A stretch of 64,000 nt of DNA from contig NZ_CP027786.1 of assembly GCF_003795145.1 (NCBI RefSeq), forward strand, positions 2,542,001 through 2,606,000, in the 5' to 3' direction. The stretch's first letter is position 1, and each line of letters starts with the position of its first letter. This document shows positions 35,204-44,176 of the stretch, piece after piece. The stretch is from Tetragenococcus koreensis (GTDB taxonomy: Bacteria > Bacillota > Bacilli > Lactobacillales > Enterococcaceae). The position numbers were made by a program, and so were the translations under genes. The notes under the pieces were generated by a model. The model saw nothing but the letters and a program-made list of their open reading frames with translations, made no database searches and had not been told where the DNA came from.

Positions 35204-36040
35204 ATGTGCAGAATATTAGGTCTATCACGTCAGTCCTATTATTATCAATCAAAACCAAAGAAAGACGAATCAGAACTTGAAGAAGTAGTCGCTGAAGAAT
35301 TTATCCGCAGCCGAAAGGCCTACGGCTCAAGAAAAATAAAAAAAGCCTTATCAAAACGAGGCATTCAGATCAGCCGACGAAAAATTAGTAGAATCATGAA
35401 AAATAGAGGATTAAAATCGAGCTATACTGTTGCTTATTTTAAAGTACATCATTCTACTTGCAATGAAGCCAAAACGACAAACGTATTGAATCGTAAATTC
35501 TTAAGAGACAACCCATTAGAAGCGATCGTAACAGACTTGACTTATGTACGAGTCGGGAAAAAATGGAATTATGTCTGTTTCATTTTGGATCTGTTCAATC
35601 GAGAAATTCTCGGCTATTCTTGTGGAGAACATAAAGATGCCGTTCTAGTAAAAAAAGCATTTAGCCGTATCAAACAACCTCTGACAGAGGTTGAGATTTT
35701 TCATACTGATCGTGGAAAAGAGTTTGATAACCAAGCTATTGATGAATTATTAACAACTTTTGACATCAATCGATCATTGAGTCATAAAGGCTGTCCTTTT
35801 GATAATGCCGTAGCTGAATCAACTTATAAGTCGTTGAAAGTAGAATTTGTCTATCAATACACATTTGAAACCTTACAACAATTGGATTTGGAGTTATTTG
35901 ACTATGTCAATTGGTGGAACCACCTTCGGTTGCACGGTACACTTGGCTACGAGACACCGGTTGGTTACCGTAACCAGAGATTGGCGCAGCGAATCCTTGA
36001 TAATGAGCTCGGATGTGCTAACGCTAGCGAGGCAGTCTAA
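35204..36040 (+). CDS. IS3 OrfB (DDE integrase-type transposase)
   Basis: A 278-residue part beginning MCRILGLSRQSYYYQ; the frame is open further upstream to 35110, consistent with production as OrfAB. It has the HTH_21 segment (KAYGSRKIKKALSKRG), then the rve catalytic core: AIVTDLTYVRVGKKW (D), FHTDRGKEFDN (D) and NAVAESTYKSLKVEF (E), the D,D(35)E triad. Intact. Confidence 0.93.
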   Translation: MCRILGLSRQSYYYQSKPKKDESELEEVVAEEFIRSRKAYGSRKIKKALSKRGIQISRRKISRIMKNRGLKSSYTVAYFKVHHSTCNEAKTTNVLNRKFLRDNPLEAIVTDLTYVRVGKKWNYVCFILDLFNREILGYSCGEHKDAVLVKKAFSRIKQPLTEVEIFHTDRGKEFDNQAIDELLTTFDINRSLSHKGCPFDNAVAESTYKSLKVEFVYQYTFETLQQLDLELFDYVNWWNHLRLHGTLGYETPVGYRNQRLAQRILDNELGCANASEAV

Positions 36041-36264
36041 CTTTAACTGTTAGCTCCTGCCGAAGATCGTCACATCCGAGGAGGCTCATTGTCAAGGACA
36101 ATCGGAATAGGAATCTTTTGCGCTGCTTCATTTTTTTCGTAAAAAAGATAAAAAAAGAAATAAAAAGAAGAAAATCCACGTTTTTTCCCATTTTAATAAG
36201 GAAAAATAAACGTTTTCTTTTTTTCTTGAACAGTCTTTCTTTAAAAAAGAGCGCACGAAAGACA

Positions 36265-36290
36265 CGGGTAAAAATACACCGTGTTTTTTT
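36265..36290 (+). terminator. Hairpin with T run near the IS1182-like element
   Basis: ACACGG and CCGTGT with a 9-base loop, followed by TTTTTTT. Confidence 0.5.
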
Positions 36291-36303
36291 ATGATGGCGA
36301 GAG

Positions 36304-37566
36304 TTACGCCGCGGGTCGTTTTTCTTGGGCTAAGGCGCGTTTTTTCTTCGCTAACATCAAGCAAAATGTGGTGGTCACATGCAATTTCATTTTCGCTAAG
36401 CCCCGTATCCGATGATCTTCAAAGAGATAATCGCGGTCGATCCGGCCGTTAACCCGTTCCACGGCGGAGCGCTCGTTATAATAACGTTGAAATTTTTTCG
36501 AATCCCGCCCGATCAAGTTAAAGACCCGTGGATCTTCGGCGCGTGGAATCGAAACCCGATGAATCCCCGCCCCATTTTTCGGATGCGTTTCATAACGAAG
36601 GGTGTCCGAAGCGGCATGATACCCCTTGTATTGCGCTCGGATAAGCTTTCCTCGATGGCTCACATAATAAACTTCACCTTTATAAGTATAAACGAAGTCG
36701 GTATCTTGATATTGTCGGGTGCTTTCTCCTTGCCAATGATTTACGATATCGATGATCGGCTTCATCCCTCGATCTTCAATGATCTCGCGTAATTTTCCTC
36801 CGTCATAGCCTTTATCTGCGGATAAATGGTCGCAACGTTCCGCCAGCCAGGAAGGCATTTGGGCCACCATTTCCTTAGCCACCGTTTTTTCCCCATTCGC
36901 CGCGGGTGTTACTCGAAATAAAAGGGGCAACTCATATCTGGCATCGGCGATTAGATGCACGCGATAACCATAAAACCAAGCGGATTTTGTTTGGATTTTC
37001 CCTTCTTTTGTCGTAGAGGTATAAGACTTTTGGGTATAATTGGCATCGTGATCTCGGCGCCCCTCGCATTTTTTCTTTTTTGGCGGTCTTTGGGCATAGG
37101 CTTCAATAATTTTGCCATCCAAAGCTAAGCTTTCGCCGAGGTCGGAGAGCGCTTCTTGTAGCTCCTCGGTCATATGGGCAAATAGGGCGTCGAGCAGGTC
37201 TTGAACATCGATCAGTCGCCTTTGAAATCGTGTGAAAGCTGAAGGACTAGGAGCTAAACTTTTGCGGCCGTTTTTTCGATTGTAGCGTGGTTCAAGATGA
37301 CAAGCATGACGTAAAAAAGGATTCCGCTCAAGTTCATTGATTAACTCCGTGGGCCCTTGATGATGGAAGACAAACATCGCAATCCAGCAGCGAAACATCG
37401 CGTCGTTCGGCCAATCATCGCGTCCGCTCGCACGTCGGTCATCTAATTCCTGGATCAAGTGCTGGTAAGGGATCTGATTTAATAGAGCTTCAAACTCTTG
37501 AAGCGGTCCGCAATCAAAATCTTCAAATAAGTTGATATTGTATGGTACAATAGTTTCAGAATTCAT
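36304..37566 (-). CDS. IS1182/IS4-like DDE transposase
   Basis: A 420-residue transposase: N-terminal DUF772-type domain (DDWPNDAMFRCWIAMFVFHHQGPTELINELERNPFLRHACHL), then DDE_Tnp_1 core with ESLALDGKIIEAYAQ (D), LSADKGYDGGKLREII (D) and YYNERSAVERVNGRIDRDYLFE (E). It is clearly more GC-rich than surrounding DNA (arginine-rich, GCG/CGC codons), suggesting recent arrival from a different host. Boundaries of the element were not resolved. Frame intact. Confidence 0.88.
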   Translation of the reverse strand: MNSETIVPYNINLFEDFDCGPLQEFEALLNQIPYQHLIQELDDRRASGRDDWPNDAMFRCWIAMFVFHHQGPTELINELERNPFLRHACHLEPRYNRKNGRKSLAPSPSAFTRFQRRLIDVQDLLDALFAHMTEELQEALSDLGESLALDGKIIEAYAQRPPKKKKCEGRRDHDANYTQKSYTSTTKEGKIQTKSAWFYGYRVHLIADARYELPLLFRVTPAANGEKTVAKEMVAQMPSWLAERCDHLSADKGYDGGKLREIIEDRGMKPIIDIVNHWQGESTRQYQDTDFVYTYKGEVYYVSHRGKLIRAQYKGYHAASDTLRYETHPKNGAGIHRVSIPRAEDPRVFNLIGRDSKKFQRYYNERSAVERVNGRIDRDYLFEDHRIRGLAKMKLHVTTTFCLMLAKKKRALAQEKRPAA

Positions 37567-37687
37567 AAGAAAAGCCTCCTATTTAGTTTTGTCGTTACTA
37601 CTATTATAGTGGAAATCGCTCGATTTGTCGGCTTTTCTTATGATTCTTTTTTCTATTTTCATTTATACCGTGAAATTCTAAAAAAAT

Positions 37688-37745
37688 AGAAATCGGAAAG
37701 GCCAAATCCTCATTTCATAGGGTTTTACCTTCCGATTTCTTTTTT
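37688..37745. terminator. Inverted repeat / terminator beside the IS1182-like element
   Basis: AGAAATCGGAAAGG and CCTTCCGATTTCT flank about 30 bases and are followed by TTTTTT on the plus strand. It may be the terminator of an element border. Confidence 0.55.
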
Positions 37746-37798
37746 ATTACAATCGTTAATCCTTGTAAGACAAGGACTTTCAACATCGCGATTTATTC

Positions 37799-37862
37799 GA
37801 ATAGCATACGGAAAGAAGTTCTGCACCTTATAAAATTTGTCAAAAAAATTGTTGCCATTCCA
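37799..37862 (+). repeat. 64-bp inverted repeat, left copy
   Basis: This segment (starting GAATAGCATACGG and ending GTTGCCATTCCA) recurs inverted at 41417-41480 with one visible mismatch. The pair encloses the cupin and FetAB-like genes. Confidence 0.85.
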
Positions 37863-37949
37863 AGTAAAAAAGGAAGCAATTTCTCGGCAAAGTTAACACT
37901 GAATGACGAAATGAAATTAGCTTTTGAATTTCCAAAAAAATAAAAACAC

Positions 37950-38200
37950 AAGATCTAGACCTTGCCCCTTTTGGAAAAAAGGGGCAAGCCCCCAAAATCG
38001 TCTCAGTCACCCAGTTGTAATAGCCTAAAACTGAATGACACTTAAATAAGTCAAGGAACGGGTAAGTATTTTTTGGCAGACCACCAAAAAATCTCCACCC
38101 TCACAGTCCTTGACTTCTTTATTTTTGGCTGTGGGCTGTCGTCGCCGACAGTCAAACCAGTTGTAAAAAATATTGGCTATCTTGCCTGTCGCTAAAATAG
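37950..38200. other. Structure-rich non-coding region, possible plasmid origin or transfer site
   Basis: Contains a perfect 12-bp hairpin CTTGCCCCTTTT / AAAAGGGGCAAG (37961-37988), nested dyads AAGTCAAGGA (38048-38057) with TCCTTGACTT (38107-38116) around ATTTTTTGG / CCAAAAAAT, and CTGTCG / CGACAG. A CCAGTTGTAA word occurs twice. No gene fits. Density of dyads resembles replication or oriT regions, but no Rep or relaxase is nearby. Confidence 0.4.
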
Positions 38201-38499
38201 TGTACCGCCAAAAAACGCTTGAAAGGAATTTTTCTTTTGCTCGCTTGTTGCTTTGTAAGAATAAGTAGCTATTCTGCAAATAACCCTAATATTTCGTATT
38301 TCTCTAAAAAACCAGTGTTTGAGAGGGAAGTTCTACGCTCATTTCAGATTGATCTATGGGTAACTATCCATGAAAATGCCTGTAAACCGCTCTTTTTTCA
38401 GTTTTTTTAAAGAGAGAGAAAATAAAAATAAAATACCAACTTTTTACGTATATTAATAACGAAGGACTTAAATATAGGATGATCAAAGGAGGCGTTCTT

Positions 38500-38688
38500 A
38501 TGTATGAAGACGAATGGAGAGAATACTATGCAACCAAAAATGAGAGCATACATATTACGAGAAACAAACTCATTTTCCAATGCAATGAAGGAATCGCTCT
38601 GTCTAATCATAAAACGGAAATTGAAAGAATCATGCATGCATTGGCACTTAAACTCTTATTACTGGAGTTAAATTCATATGATTTTTAA
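38500..38688 (+). CDS. Small hypothetical protein
   Basis: A 62-residue acidic/mixed-charge protein, MYEDEWREYYATKNESIHIT and a C-terminal helix HALALKLLLLELNSYDF. AAAGGAGG (38485-38492) lies 7 bases before ATG 38500, which is why I accept it. No family recognised; no hydrophobic membrane span. Confidence 0.5.
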   Translation: MYEDEWREYYATKNESIHITRNKLIFQCNEGIALSNHKTEIERIMHALALKLLLLELNSYDF

Positions 38689-39074
38689 TCTGCAAAAAAG
38701 TTTATAGCACCGTCGCTTATACCAGAAAATATAACAAACGCCGCATTGTTTTTTTGTGCACTTTAATGATCTATTCAACTAAGGAATTAAGCTGGCTGTC
38801 AAGAGAGTAATATCGTATTGAATCTCAGGTGGAAATTTTCTGCGGTATCTTTTTTGACTGAAATGACATTAGTGTCTTTTGGGGATTGTGTATGTAAGTA
38901 TTTTTTAAAATCATTTTAACAAGTTTTGGACAAAAATTCTCATGAAAAAACAGAATTTAAATAGCATGATAAATTAGAGAAGATAGTTTAATGTGCTTAT
39001 AGGAACACCCCACTTTTACAGTCACAATCAATAACCTTGCTACTTTCTTTCGAAATTGATAAGAGTCTAAAGGA
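38689..39074. other. Intergenic region without recognised genes
   Basis: AT-rich, no open frame of note, no recognised RNA. Between the small ORF and the orphan promoter/operator that follows. Confidence 0.5.
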
Positions 39075-39138
39075 TTGACAACGCTTGATAGTGAGCATAA
39101 ACTTAATGTACGCTAGTTAGTTTACAAGTGCAAACTAA
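39075..39138 (+). promoter_or_regulatory. Orphan promoter with dyad operator
   Basis: TTGACA (39075-39080), 17-bp spacer, TAAACT (39098-39103), then the perfect dyad TTAGTTT-N8-AAACTAA (39117-39138), which looks like a TetR/MarR-type operator. The next gene is 270 bp downstream, so the original target gene may be lost. Confidence 0.45.
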
Positions 39139-39411
39139 AAAAGTATGATGTGTCGTCTCTGAAATTCTCCCTGATTCAAGTCATAACCAGAGTACATATC
39201 GGTTATTTTTTGATTCCATATTTTTTCCTTTATGTGCTGAGGATTAAGGGGTACCAATTGTAATTGCGCGTTATATGGTCTTTGTTTAGAATCGCTCTCC
39301 AAAAAGCCAATTTTTTTGCATAGAATTTTAGATGTGGTACCATTAATTAGAATTATTATAAATAAGAAGTAGGTATCATTGTTTCAGTACAAAGACTAGG
39401 AGGAATGGAAG

Positions 39412-39834
39412 ATGGAAATAGACTACAAGGATCATGGGAAGAAGCCGTATATCATTAATATTGAAGACGCCACCACAGGAAATGATAATTACCGGACGAC
39501 CATTTGGACAGGCAGTAAACTGCAAGTCACCGTAATGTCCATTCAACCGGGCGATGACATCGGTTTGGAAGTGCACGAAGGCATTGACCAATTTATCCGT
39601 ATTGAAGAAGGAGAAGGCGTGTGTAAAATGGGGCCTTCTAAAGATAACTTACATGTTCAACAAAAAGTGATGGATGATGACGCCGTATTTGTTCCGGCGG
39701 ACATGTGGCACAACATCGAAAACACCGGTGATAAGCCGCTCAGACTGTATACCATTTATGCTGGTCCAGATCACCTTGAAGGAACGGTTCACCCTACTCA
39801 TGAAGACGCCAAAAACGATCCAAACGAACACTGA
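39412..39834 (+). CDS. Cupin-domain protein
   Basis: A 140-residue single-domain cupin. The beta-barrel motifs are visible: VTVMSIQPGDDIGLEVHEGIDQFIRIEEGEG (motif 1, with metal ligands H and E) and VFVPADMWHNIENTGDKPLRLYTIYAG (motif 2 with His). Small cupins of this kind bind a divalent metal and are found in sugar-isomerase, dioxygenase or stress roles; the substrate cannot be told. AGGAGG precedes ATG 39412. It is followed by a strong terminator, then the FetAB-like genes. Confidence 0.85.
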   Translation: MEIDYKDHGKKPYIINIEDATTGNDNYRTTIWTGSKLQVTVMSIQPGDDIGLEVHEGIDQFIRIEEGEGVCKMGPSKDNLHVQQKVMDDDAVFVPADMWHNIENTGDKPLRLYTIYAGPDHLEGTVHPTHEDAKNDPNEH

Positions 39835-39853
39835 GGTACACTAGGATGAAACA

Positions 39854-39899
39854 AAAGCCCTGCACCCGTATGGATGGTCCACTGGTGCAGGGCTTTTTT
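39854..39899 (+). terminator. Terminator of the cupin gene
   Basis: GCCCTGCACC pairs with GGTGCAGGGC around a 17-base loop, followed by TTTTTT. Confidence 0.92.
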
Positions 39900-39917
39900 A
39901 TAAAGGAGAGAAGTGGT

Positions 39918-40571
39918 ATGAGTGATTCATTGTTTCAATTAGAGAAGGTTGGTTTTCAGGCAAACGGAAACCAAATCCTTCAAGATATCTCTTTTACAGT
40001 AAACAAAGGGGAAGTGATTGTTTTTTCTGGTCCTTCTGGAAGTGGAAAAAGTACCCTTTTGAAATTAATTGGTACGCTGCTTTCCCCAACTTCCGGAAAA
40101 ATTTATTATCGAGGTACGGATCTGCAAAAAATCGATCCTGTGGAGTATAGAAAAGAAGTCTCTTATTTCTTTCAAAACGCTTCTCTATTCGATGAGACAG
40201 TTCAAGAGAACTTGTCTTTTCCTGCCCGCATAAGAGAAGAAGGATTTGATCGGGAACGTGCAAAAAAATTGTTAGAACGAGTTCAAATACCTGAAACTTA
40301 CTTATCGAAAGAGGTCAAGGAACTATCAGGAGGGGAAAAACAACGGGTTGCATTGGTCCGAAATTTGATGTATCAACCGAAAGTGTTGCTCCTGGATGAA
40401 GTTACCAGTTCATTGGACCAAGAAAACAGAGCGATTGTCCTTGATTTAGTCCGAGACATGATGAAAGACCAACAAACTAAGGTGTTGGCCGTCACTCACA
40501 ACCAGGAAGAAATCGACCAAGCTTCTCGTCTGATTACTATCAAAGGTGGAAAAATGGAGGAATCGAAATGA
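39918..40571 (+). CDS. fetA: ABC transporter ATP-binding protein, FetA (YbbL)-like
   Basis: A 217-residue ATPase: Walker A GPSGSGKSTLLK, Q-loop SYFFQNASLFDETVQENL, signature LSGGEKQRV, Walker B VLLLDEVTSSLD and switch His in VTHNQEE. Together with the downstream UPF0014 permease this is the FetAB arrangement; FetAB of E. coli exports iron and raises peroxide resistance. ATG 39918 has AAAGGAG upstream; an in-frame upstream extension would run through the cupin terminator and is rejected. Overlaps the permease gene by four bases. Confidence 0.88.
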   Translation: MSDSLFQLEKVGFQANGNQILQDISFTVNKGEVIVFSGPSGSGKSTLLKLIGTLLSPTSGKIYYRGTDLQKIDPVEYRKEVSYFFQNASLFDETVQENLSFPARIREEGFDRERAKKLLERVQIPETYLSKEVKELSGGEKQRVALVRNLMYQPKVLLLDEVTSSLDQENRAIVLDLVRDMMKDQQTKVLAVTHNQEEIDQASRLITIKGGKMEESK

Positions 40572-41332
40572 CAAACAATTTGGAAATCAGTAATCTTTCT
40601 TTGCTTTTATCCTCTGTCCTCTTGATAGTTGCCTTGTTGATTGATTACAAAGAGAAATTGGGATTAGGAAACGACATTTTTATTGCGGGAATTCGCGCTG
40701 TCGTTCAATTATTCCTTATTGGATATGTATTGAGCTACGTATTACGAGTGGATAACAACTTTCTCACTTTAGCGATGGTTTTGTTCATTGTGTTCAACGC
40801 TTCTTATAACGCCCATACACGCAGTGAGGGGATCAACCGCTCTTTTAAAATTTCAACGACGGCTATTGGAGTAGGAACAGCCTTGTCCTTACTCATTCTT
40901 GTTTTTTCAGGAGTCATTGACTGGTCCCCTTCCCAAATCGTTCCAATTACAGGCATGATTGCCAGCAACGCCATGACTGCGATTGGAGTGACCTATCGGT
41001 CTTTGAATTCAAAATTTACGGACCAACGCCAACAGGTATTGGAAAAATTGGCATTGGGAGCCAATAAAAAACAAGCGTCCATGAGTATTGTAAGAGAAAG
41101 CGTCAAAACGGGCATGGCTCCTTCAATTGACCGAACAAAAACGGTTGGACTTGTCAGCCTACCAGGTATGATGTCAGGGTTGATTTTTGCGGGAATTGAT
41201 CCTGTTCAAGCGATTCGTTACCAAATTGTTGTGATGTTTATGTTGATTTCAGTTACTGCGATTTCTTCGTTTATTGCTAGTTATATGGCTTACCGTGAGT
41301 TTTATAACAATCGCAGTCAATTAATTATATGA
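40568..41332 (+). CDS. fetB: Iron-export permease FetB (UPF0014 family)-like
   Basis: A 254-residue membrane protein with about seven hydrophobic segments. IAGIRAVVQLFLIGYVL, MVLFIVFNASYNAHTRSEGI, ITGMIASNAMTAIGVTYRSL and TVGLVSLPGMMSGLIFAGIDPVQAIRYQI are typical of YbbM/FetB. With FetA it would export iron; in this region, beside Dps and metal ATPase genes, an iron or metal stress role fits. Substrate inferred from family. Confidence 0.88.
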   Translation: MTNNLEISNLSLLLSSVLLIVALLIDYKEKLGLGNDIFIAGIRAVVQLFLIGYVLSYVLRVDNNFLTLAMVLFIVFNASYNAHTRSEGINRSFKISTTAIGVGTALSLLILVFSGVIDWSPSQIVPITGMIASNAMTAIGVTYRSLNSKFTDQRQQVLEKLALGANKKQASMSIVRESVKTGMAPSIDRTKTVGLVSLPGMMSGLIFAGIDPVQAIRYQIVVMFMLISVTAISSFIASYMAYREFYNNRSQLII

Positions 41333-41416
41333 TTTGGGATGATACACTACTCTTAAAACCAGTGGTTACAATTTTATGTAGTTAAAAGAAGACCTCACGA
41401 GAATAATTGCAAAAAG

Positions 41417-41480
41417 TGGAATGGCAACAGTTTTTTTGACAAATTTTATAAGGTGCAGAACTTCTTTCCGTATGCTATTC
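41417..41480 (-). repeat. 64-bp inverted repeat, right copy
   Basis: Reverse complement of 37799-37862. Its outer end merges with the left end of IS3 copy B (shared CTATTC, 41475-41480). Confidence 0.85.
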
Positions 41481-41544
41481 CGATTGTCCTTGACAATGAG
41501 CCTCCTCGGATGTGACGATCTTCGGCAGGAGCTAACAGTTAAAG

Positions 41545-42381
41545 TTAGACTGCCTCGCTAGCGTTAGCACATCCGAGCTCATTATCAAGGATTCGCTGCG
41601 CCAATCTCTGGTTACGGTAACCAACCGGTGTCTCGTAGCCAAGTGTACCGTGCAACCGAAGGTGGTTCCACCAATTGACATAGTCAAATAACTCCAAATC
41701 CAATTGTTGTAAGGTTTCAAATGTGTATTGATAGACAAATTCTACTTTCAACGACTTATAAGTTGATTCAGCTACGGCATTATCAAAAGGACAGCCTTTA
41801 TGACTCAATGATCGATTGATGTCAAAAGTTGTTAATAATTCATCAATAGCTTGGTTATCAAACTCTTTTCCACGATCAGTATGAAAAATCTCAACCTCTG
41901 TCAGAGGTTGTTTGATACGGCTAAATGCTTTTTTTACTAGAACGGCATCTTTATGTTCTCCACAAGAATAGCCGAGAATTTCTCGATTGAACAGATCCAA
42001 AATGAAACAGACATAATTCCATTTTTTCCCGACTCGTACATAAGTCAAGTCTGTTACGATCGCTTCTAATGGGTTGTCTCTTAAGAATTTACGATTCAAT
42101 ACGTTTGTCGTTTTGGCTTCATTGCAAGTAGAATGATGTACTTTAAAATAAGCAACAGTATAGCTCGATTTTAATCCTCTATTTTTCATGATTCTACTAA
42201 TTTTTCGTCGGCTGATCTGAATGCCTCGTTTTGATAAGGCTTTTTTTATTTTTCTTGAGCCGTAGGCCTTTCGGCTGCGGATAAATTCTTCAGCGACTAC
42301 TTCTTCAAGTTCTGATTCGTCTTTCTTTGGTTTTGATTGATAATAATAGGACTGACGTGATAGACCTAATATTCTGCACAT
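41545..42381 (-). CDS. IS3 OrfB, copy B
   Basis: Same 278-residue DDE transposase as 35204-36040 (DLTYVRVG, HTDRGKEFD and AESTYKSLKVE carry the catalytic triad). Intact. Confidence 0.93.
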   Translation of the reverse strand: MCRILGLSRQSYYYQSKPKKDESELEEVVAEEFIRSRKAYGSRKIKKALSKRGIQISRRKISRIMKNRGLKSSYTVAYFKVHHSTCNEAKTTNVLNRKFLRDNPLEAIVTDLTYVRVGKKWNYVCFILDLFNREILGYSCGEHKDAVLVKKAFSRIKQPLTEVEIFHTDRGKEFDNQAIDELLTTFDINRSLSHKGCPFDNAVAESTYKSLKVEFVYQYTFETLQQLDLELFDYVNWWNHLRLHGTLGYETPVGYRNQRLAQRILDNELGCANASEAV

Positions 42382-42416
42382 CGCTGATATAGGGTAAAGA
42401 TGCTTATTCGCATCGA

Positions 42417-42707
42417 TTACTTGTCTCTTCGTCCGAATATCAGCGCTGCTTGCTTTAAAATATCATTTTCCATTTCTAATTGCTGGTTTCTTTTACGTAG
42501 TTCTAACAATTCTTTTTGTTCAGGCGTAAGATTATCTTTTCCTTTGAATGAACCACTCGTTTTAGATTGCTTTACCCATTTGTCAAATGCTGAAGCCGTT
42601 AGTTCATATTCTCGAATGATTTCTACACGTGGCTTTCCAGCTAAGTAAAGATTGACGATTTGTTGCTTGAATTCTTGTGAAAAAGTTCTTCGTGTTCTCT
42701 TAGACAT
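42417..42707 (-). CDS. IS3 OrfA, copy B
   Basis: Same 96-residue HTH protein as copy A, start MSKRTRRTFSQ behind AGGAGG. Same T-TTA-AAG slippery heptamer near its 3' end. Confidence 0.92.
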   Translation of the reverse strand: MSKRTRRTFSQEFKQQIVNLYLAGKPRVEIIREYELTASAFDKWVKQSKTSGSFKGKDNLTPEQKELLELRKRNQQLEMENDILKQAALIFGRRDK

Positions 42708-42781
42708 AAAAATTCCTCCTGGTATGTTTTCTTCTAGTCTACACACCTTAATTTTTCTGTCTAGTTAATTGTAGCCTATCC

Positions 42782-43690
42782 ATATTACCATGTCGGAAAT
42801 CGCAGACTTGATTGAGAAAATGTATGGGCATCACTATACTCCACAAACCATGTCCAACATGACTAAAGTGCTGACTGAAGAAGTAAATGCATTTAAAGTT
42901 AGAACTCTAAATGATAAGTATGTCGCTATTTTCATGGATGCTACTTATATTCCTTTAAAACGGCAAACCGTCTCCAAAGAAGCAATCTATATTGCCATTG
43001 GTATACGAGAAGACGGCACTAAAGAAGTACTAAGTTATGCGATTGCTCGGACTGAATCGACCTACGTTTGGAATGAGTTGTTACAGGACATTTACTCCAG
43101 AGGGGTTCATGATGTCTTACTGTTTATTACCGATGGCTTAAAAGGCATGAAAGATACGATTCACCAGATTTATCCTAAAGCTAAATACCAACATTGCTGT
43201 GTTCACGTTTCCCGTAATATCAGTCATAAAGTACGTGTCAAAGATCGAAAAGAAATCTGTGATGATTTTAAGGCTGTTTATCAAGCTAGCTCAAAGGAAG
43301 AGGCAAATACCTTTTTAGGGAGTATGATTGAGAAGTGGCAGAAAACTTATCCTAAAGTGACGCAGTCACTGATAAAAAATCAAGATTTATTGACTTTTTA
43401 TGAGTTTCCGCCTGGTATCCGCCGAAGCATTTACTCAACTAATTTAATCGAATCTTTCAATAAACAAATCAAGAAATACAGCCACCGCAAGGAACAGTTC
43501 CAAAATGAAGAGTCGATGGAACGTTTCTTAGTCTCGTCTTTTGATACTTACAACCCAAAATTCCTAGGTCGCAGTCATAAAGGTTTCCAACAGGCCGAAG
43601 GCGAGCTCGAACAAATGCTGAGTCAACCGATGGAGAATTAGAAACAATCTACAGTAGGGAAGAACCATTTACACAAAATTATTGACGCTC
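42782..43690 (+). pseudogene. IS256-family transposase remnant (N terminus lost)
   Basis: From 42790 the frame encodes 283 residues matching the C-terminal two thirds of an IS256/mutator transposase: MYGHHYTPQTMSNMTK, VAIFMDATYIPLKR (D), LLFITDGLKGMKDTI (D), CCVHVSRNI and STNLIESFNKQIKK (E region). The first 100 or so residues are missing at the IS3 copy B border. After the stop, GAAGAACCATTTACACAAAATTATTGACGC resembles the IS256 right terminal repeat (about 43660-43690). Cannot transpose on its own. Confidence 0.88.
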
Positions 43691-43810
43691 CCAAGCTAAA
43701 ACTCCTATTAATCGATCTACTAAAAATAAATAAAAAAATTCTTTTCAATTTTTATTTATGGTATGACATAAATAAAGTAAAGTTATTCTTCTAGGTTAAT
43801 CTTATTAATA

Positions 43811-43852
43811 CTCTTTCTCACTAGTGTTGCATGCAACACTAGTGAGAAAGAG
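43811..43852. repeat. Perfect 42-bp palindrome
   Basis: CTCTTTCTCACTAGTGTTGCA (43811-43831) is followed directly by its exact reverse complement (43832-43852), with no spacer. It has no T run, so it is not a simple terminator. Confidence 0.97.
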
Positions 43853-43902
43853 CATTAAATATACTGCAAGGCAAGACATTTGGTAATTGAAGAATAACAA
43901 GC

Positions 43903-43955
43903 AAAAAAATAGCAGTCAGGTCTCTTGACAAAGTATAGTTGCTATTCTTTTTTTA
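43903..43955 (+). terminator. Terminator in the dps upstream region
   Basis: AATAGCA and TGCTATT with a 25-base loop, followed by seven T residues. Confidence 0.6.
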
Positions 43956-44061
43956 GGCCCTACTTTAATGAAATTTTTGTTTGGAGGGAACGACTTCATT
44001 CCTTTGATTATTTCAGTTGAATTTAATAGAGAAGCCTGGCGTCTATTAAGAAATACTTTTC

Positions 44062-44103
44062 TTGATGAGCGTCAATTTTTTTAACGGAAATCTATCCTAT
44101 ACT
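44062..44103 (+). promoter_or_regulatory. FLP-box promoter of dps
   Basis: TTGATGAGCGTCAA (44062-44075), 22 bp, TATACT (44098-44103). The dyad centre would be at about -41.5, the class II activator position of Crp/Fnr proteins. No -35 element is evident, as expected for an activated promoter. Confidence 0.85.
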
Positions 44104-44176
44104 AAATTCAGTAAAGAAAAAGGAGGAATCAAAGAAAGCTATTTTAAACAAACCAAAATTATAGGAGGAATAAATC

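Larger units (their letters stand above)
34804..36110 (+). mobile_element. IS3-family element, copy A (1307 bp)
   Basis: Boundaries come from comparison with the inverted copy at 41475-42781, with which it appears identical. Contains orfA and orfB in IS3 organisation. Confidence 0.9.
41475..42781 (-). mobile_element. IS3-family element, copy B (inverted)
   Basis: 1307 bp, inverted relative to copy A at 34804-36110 and apparently identical. It truncates an IS256-family transposase on its right side. Confidence 0.9.

Noticed and set aside
39846-39917. N-terminal extension of the FetA-like ATPase
   Set aside because: The extension runs through the perfect cupin terminator; ATG 39918 has its own ribosome site and matches the family start.
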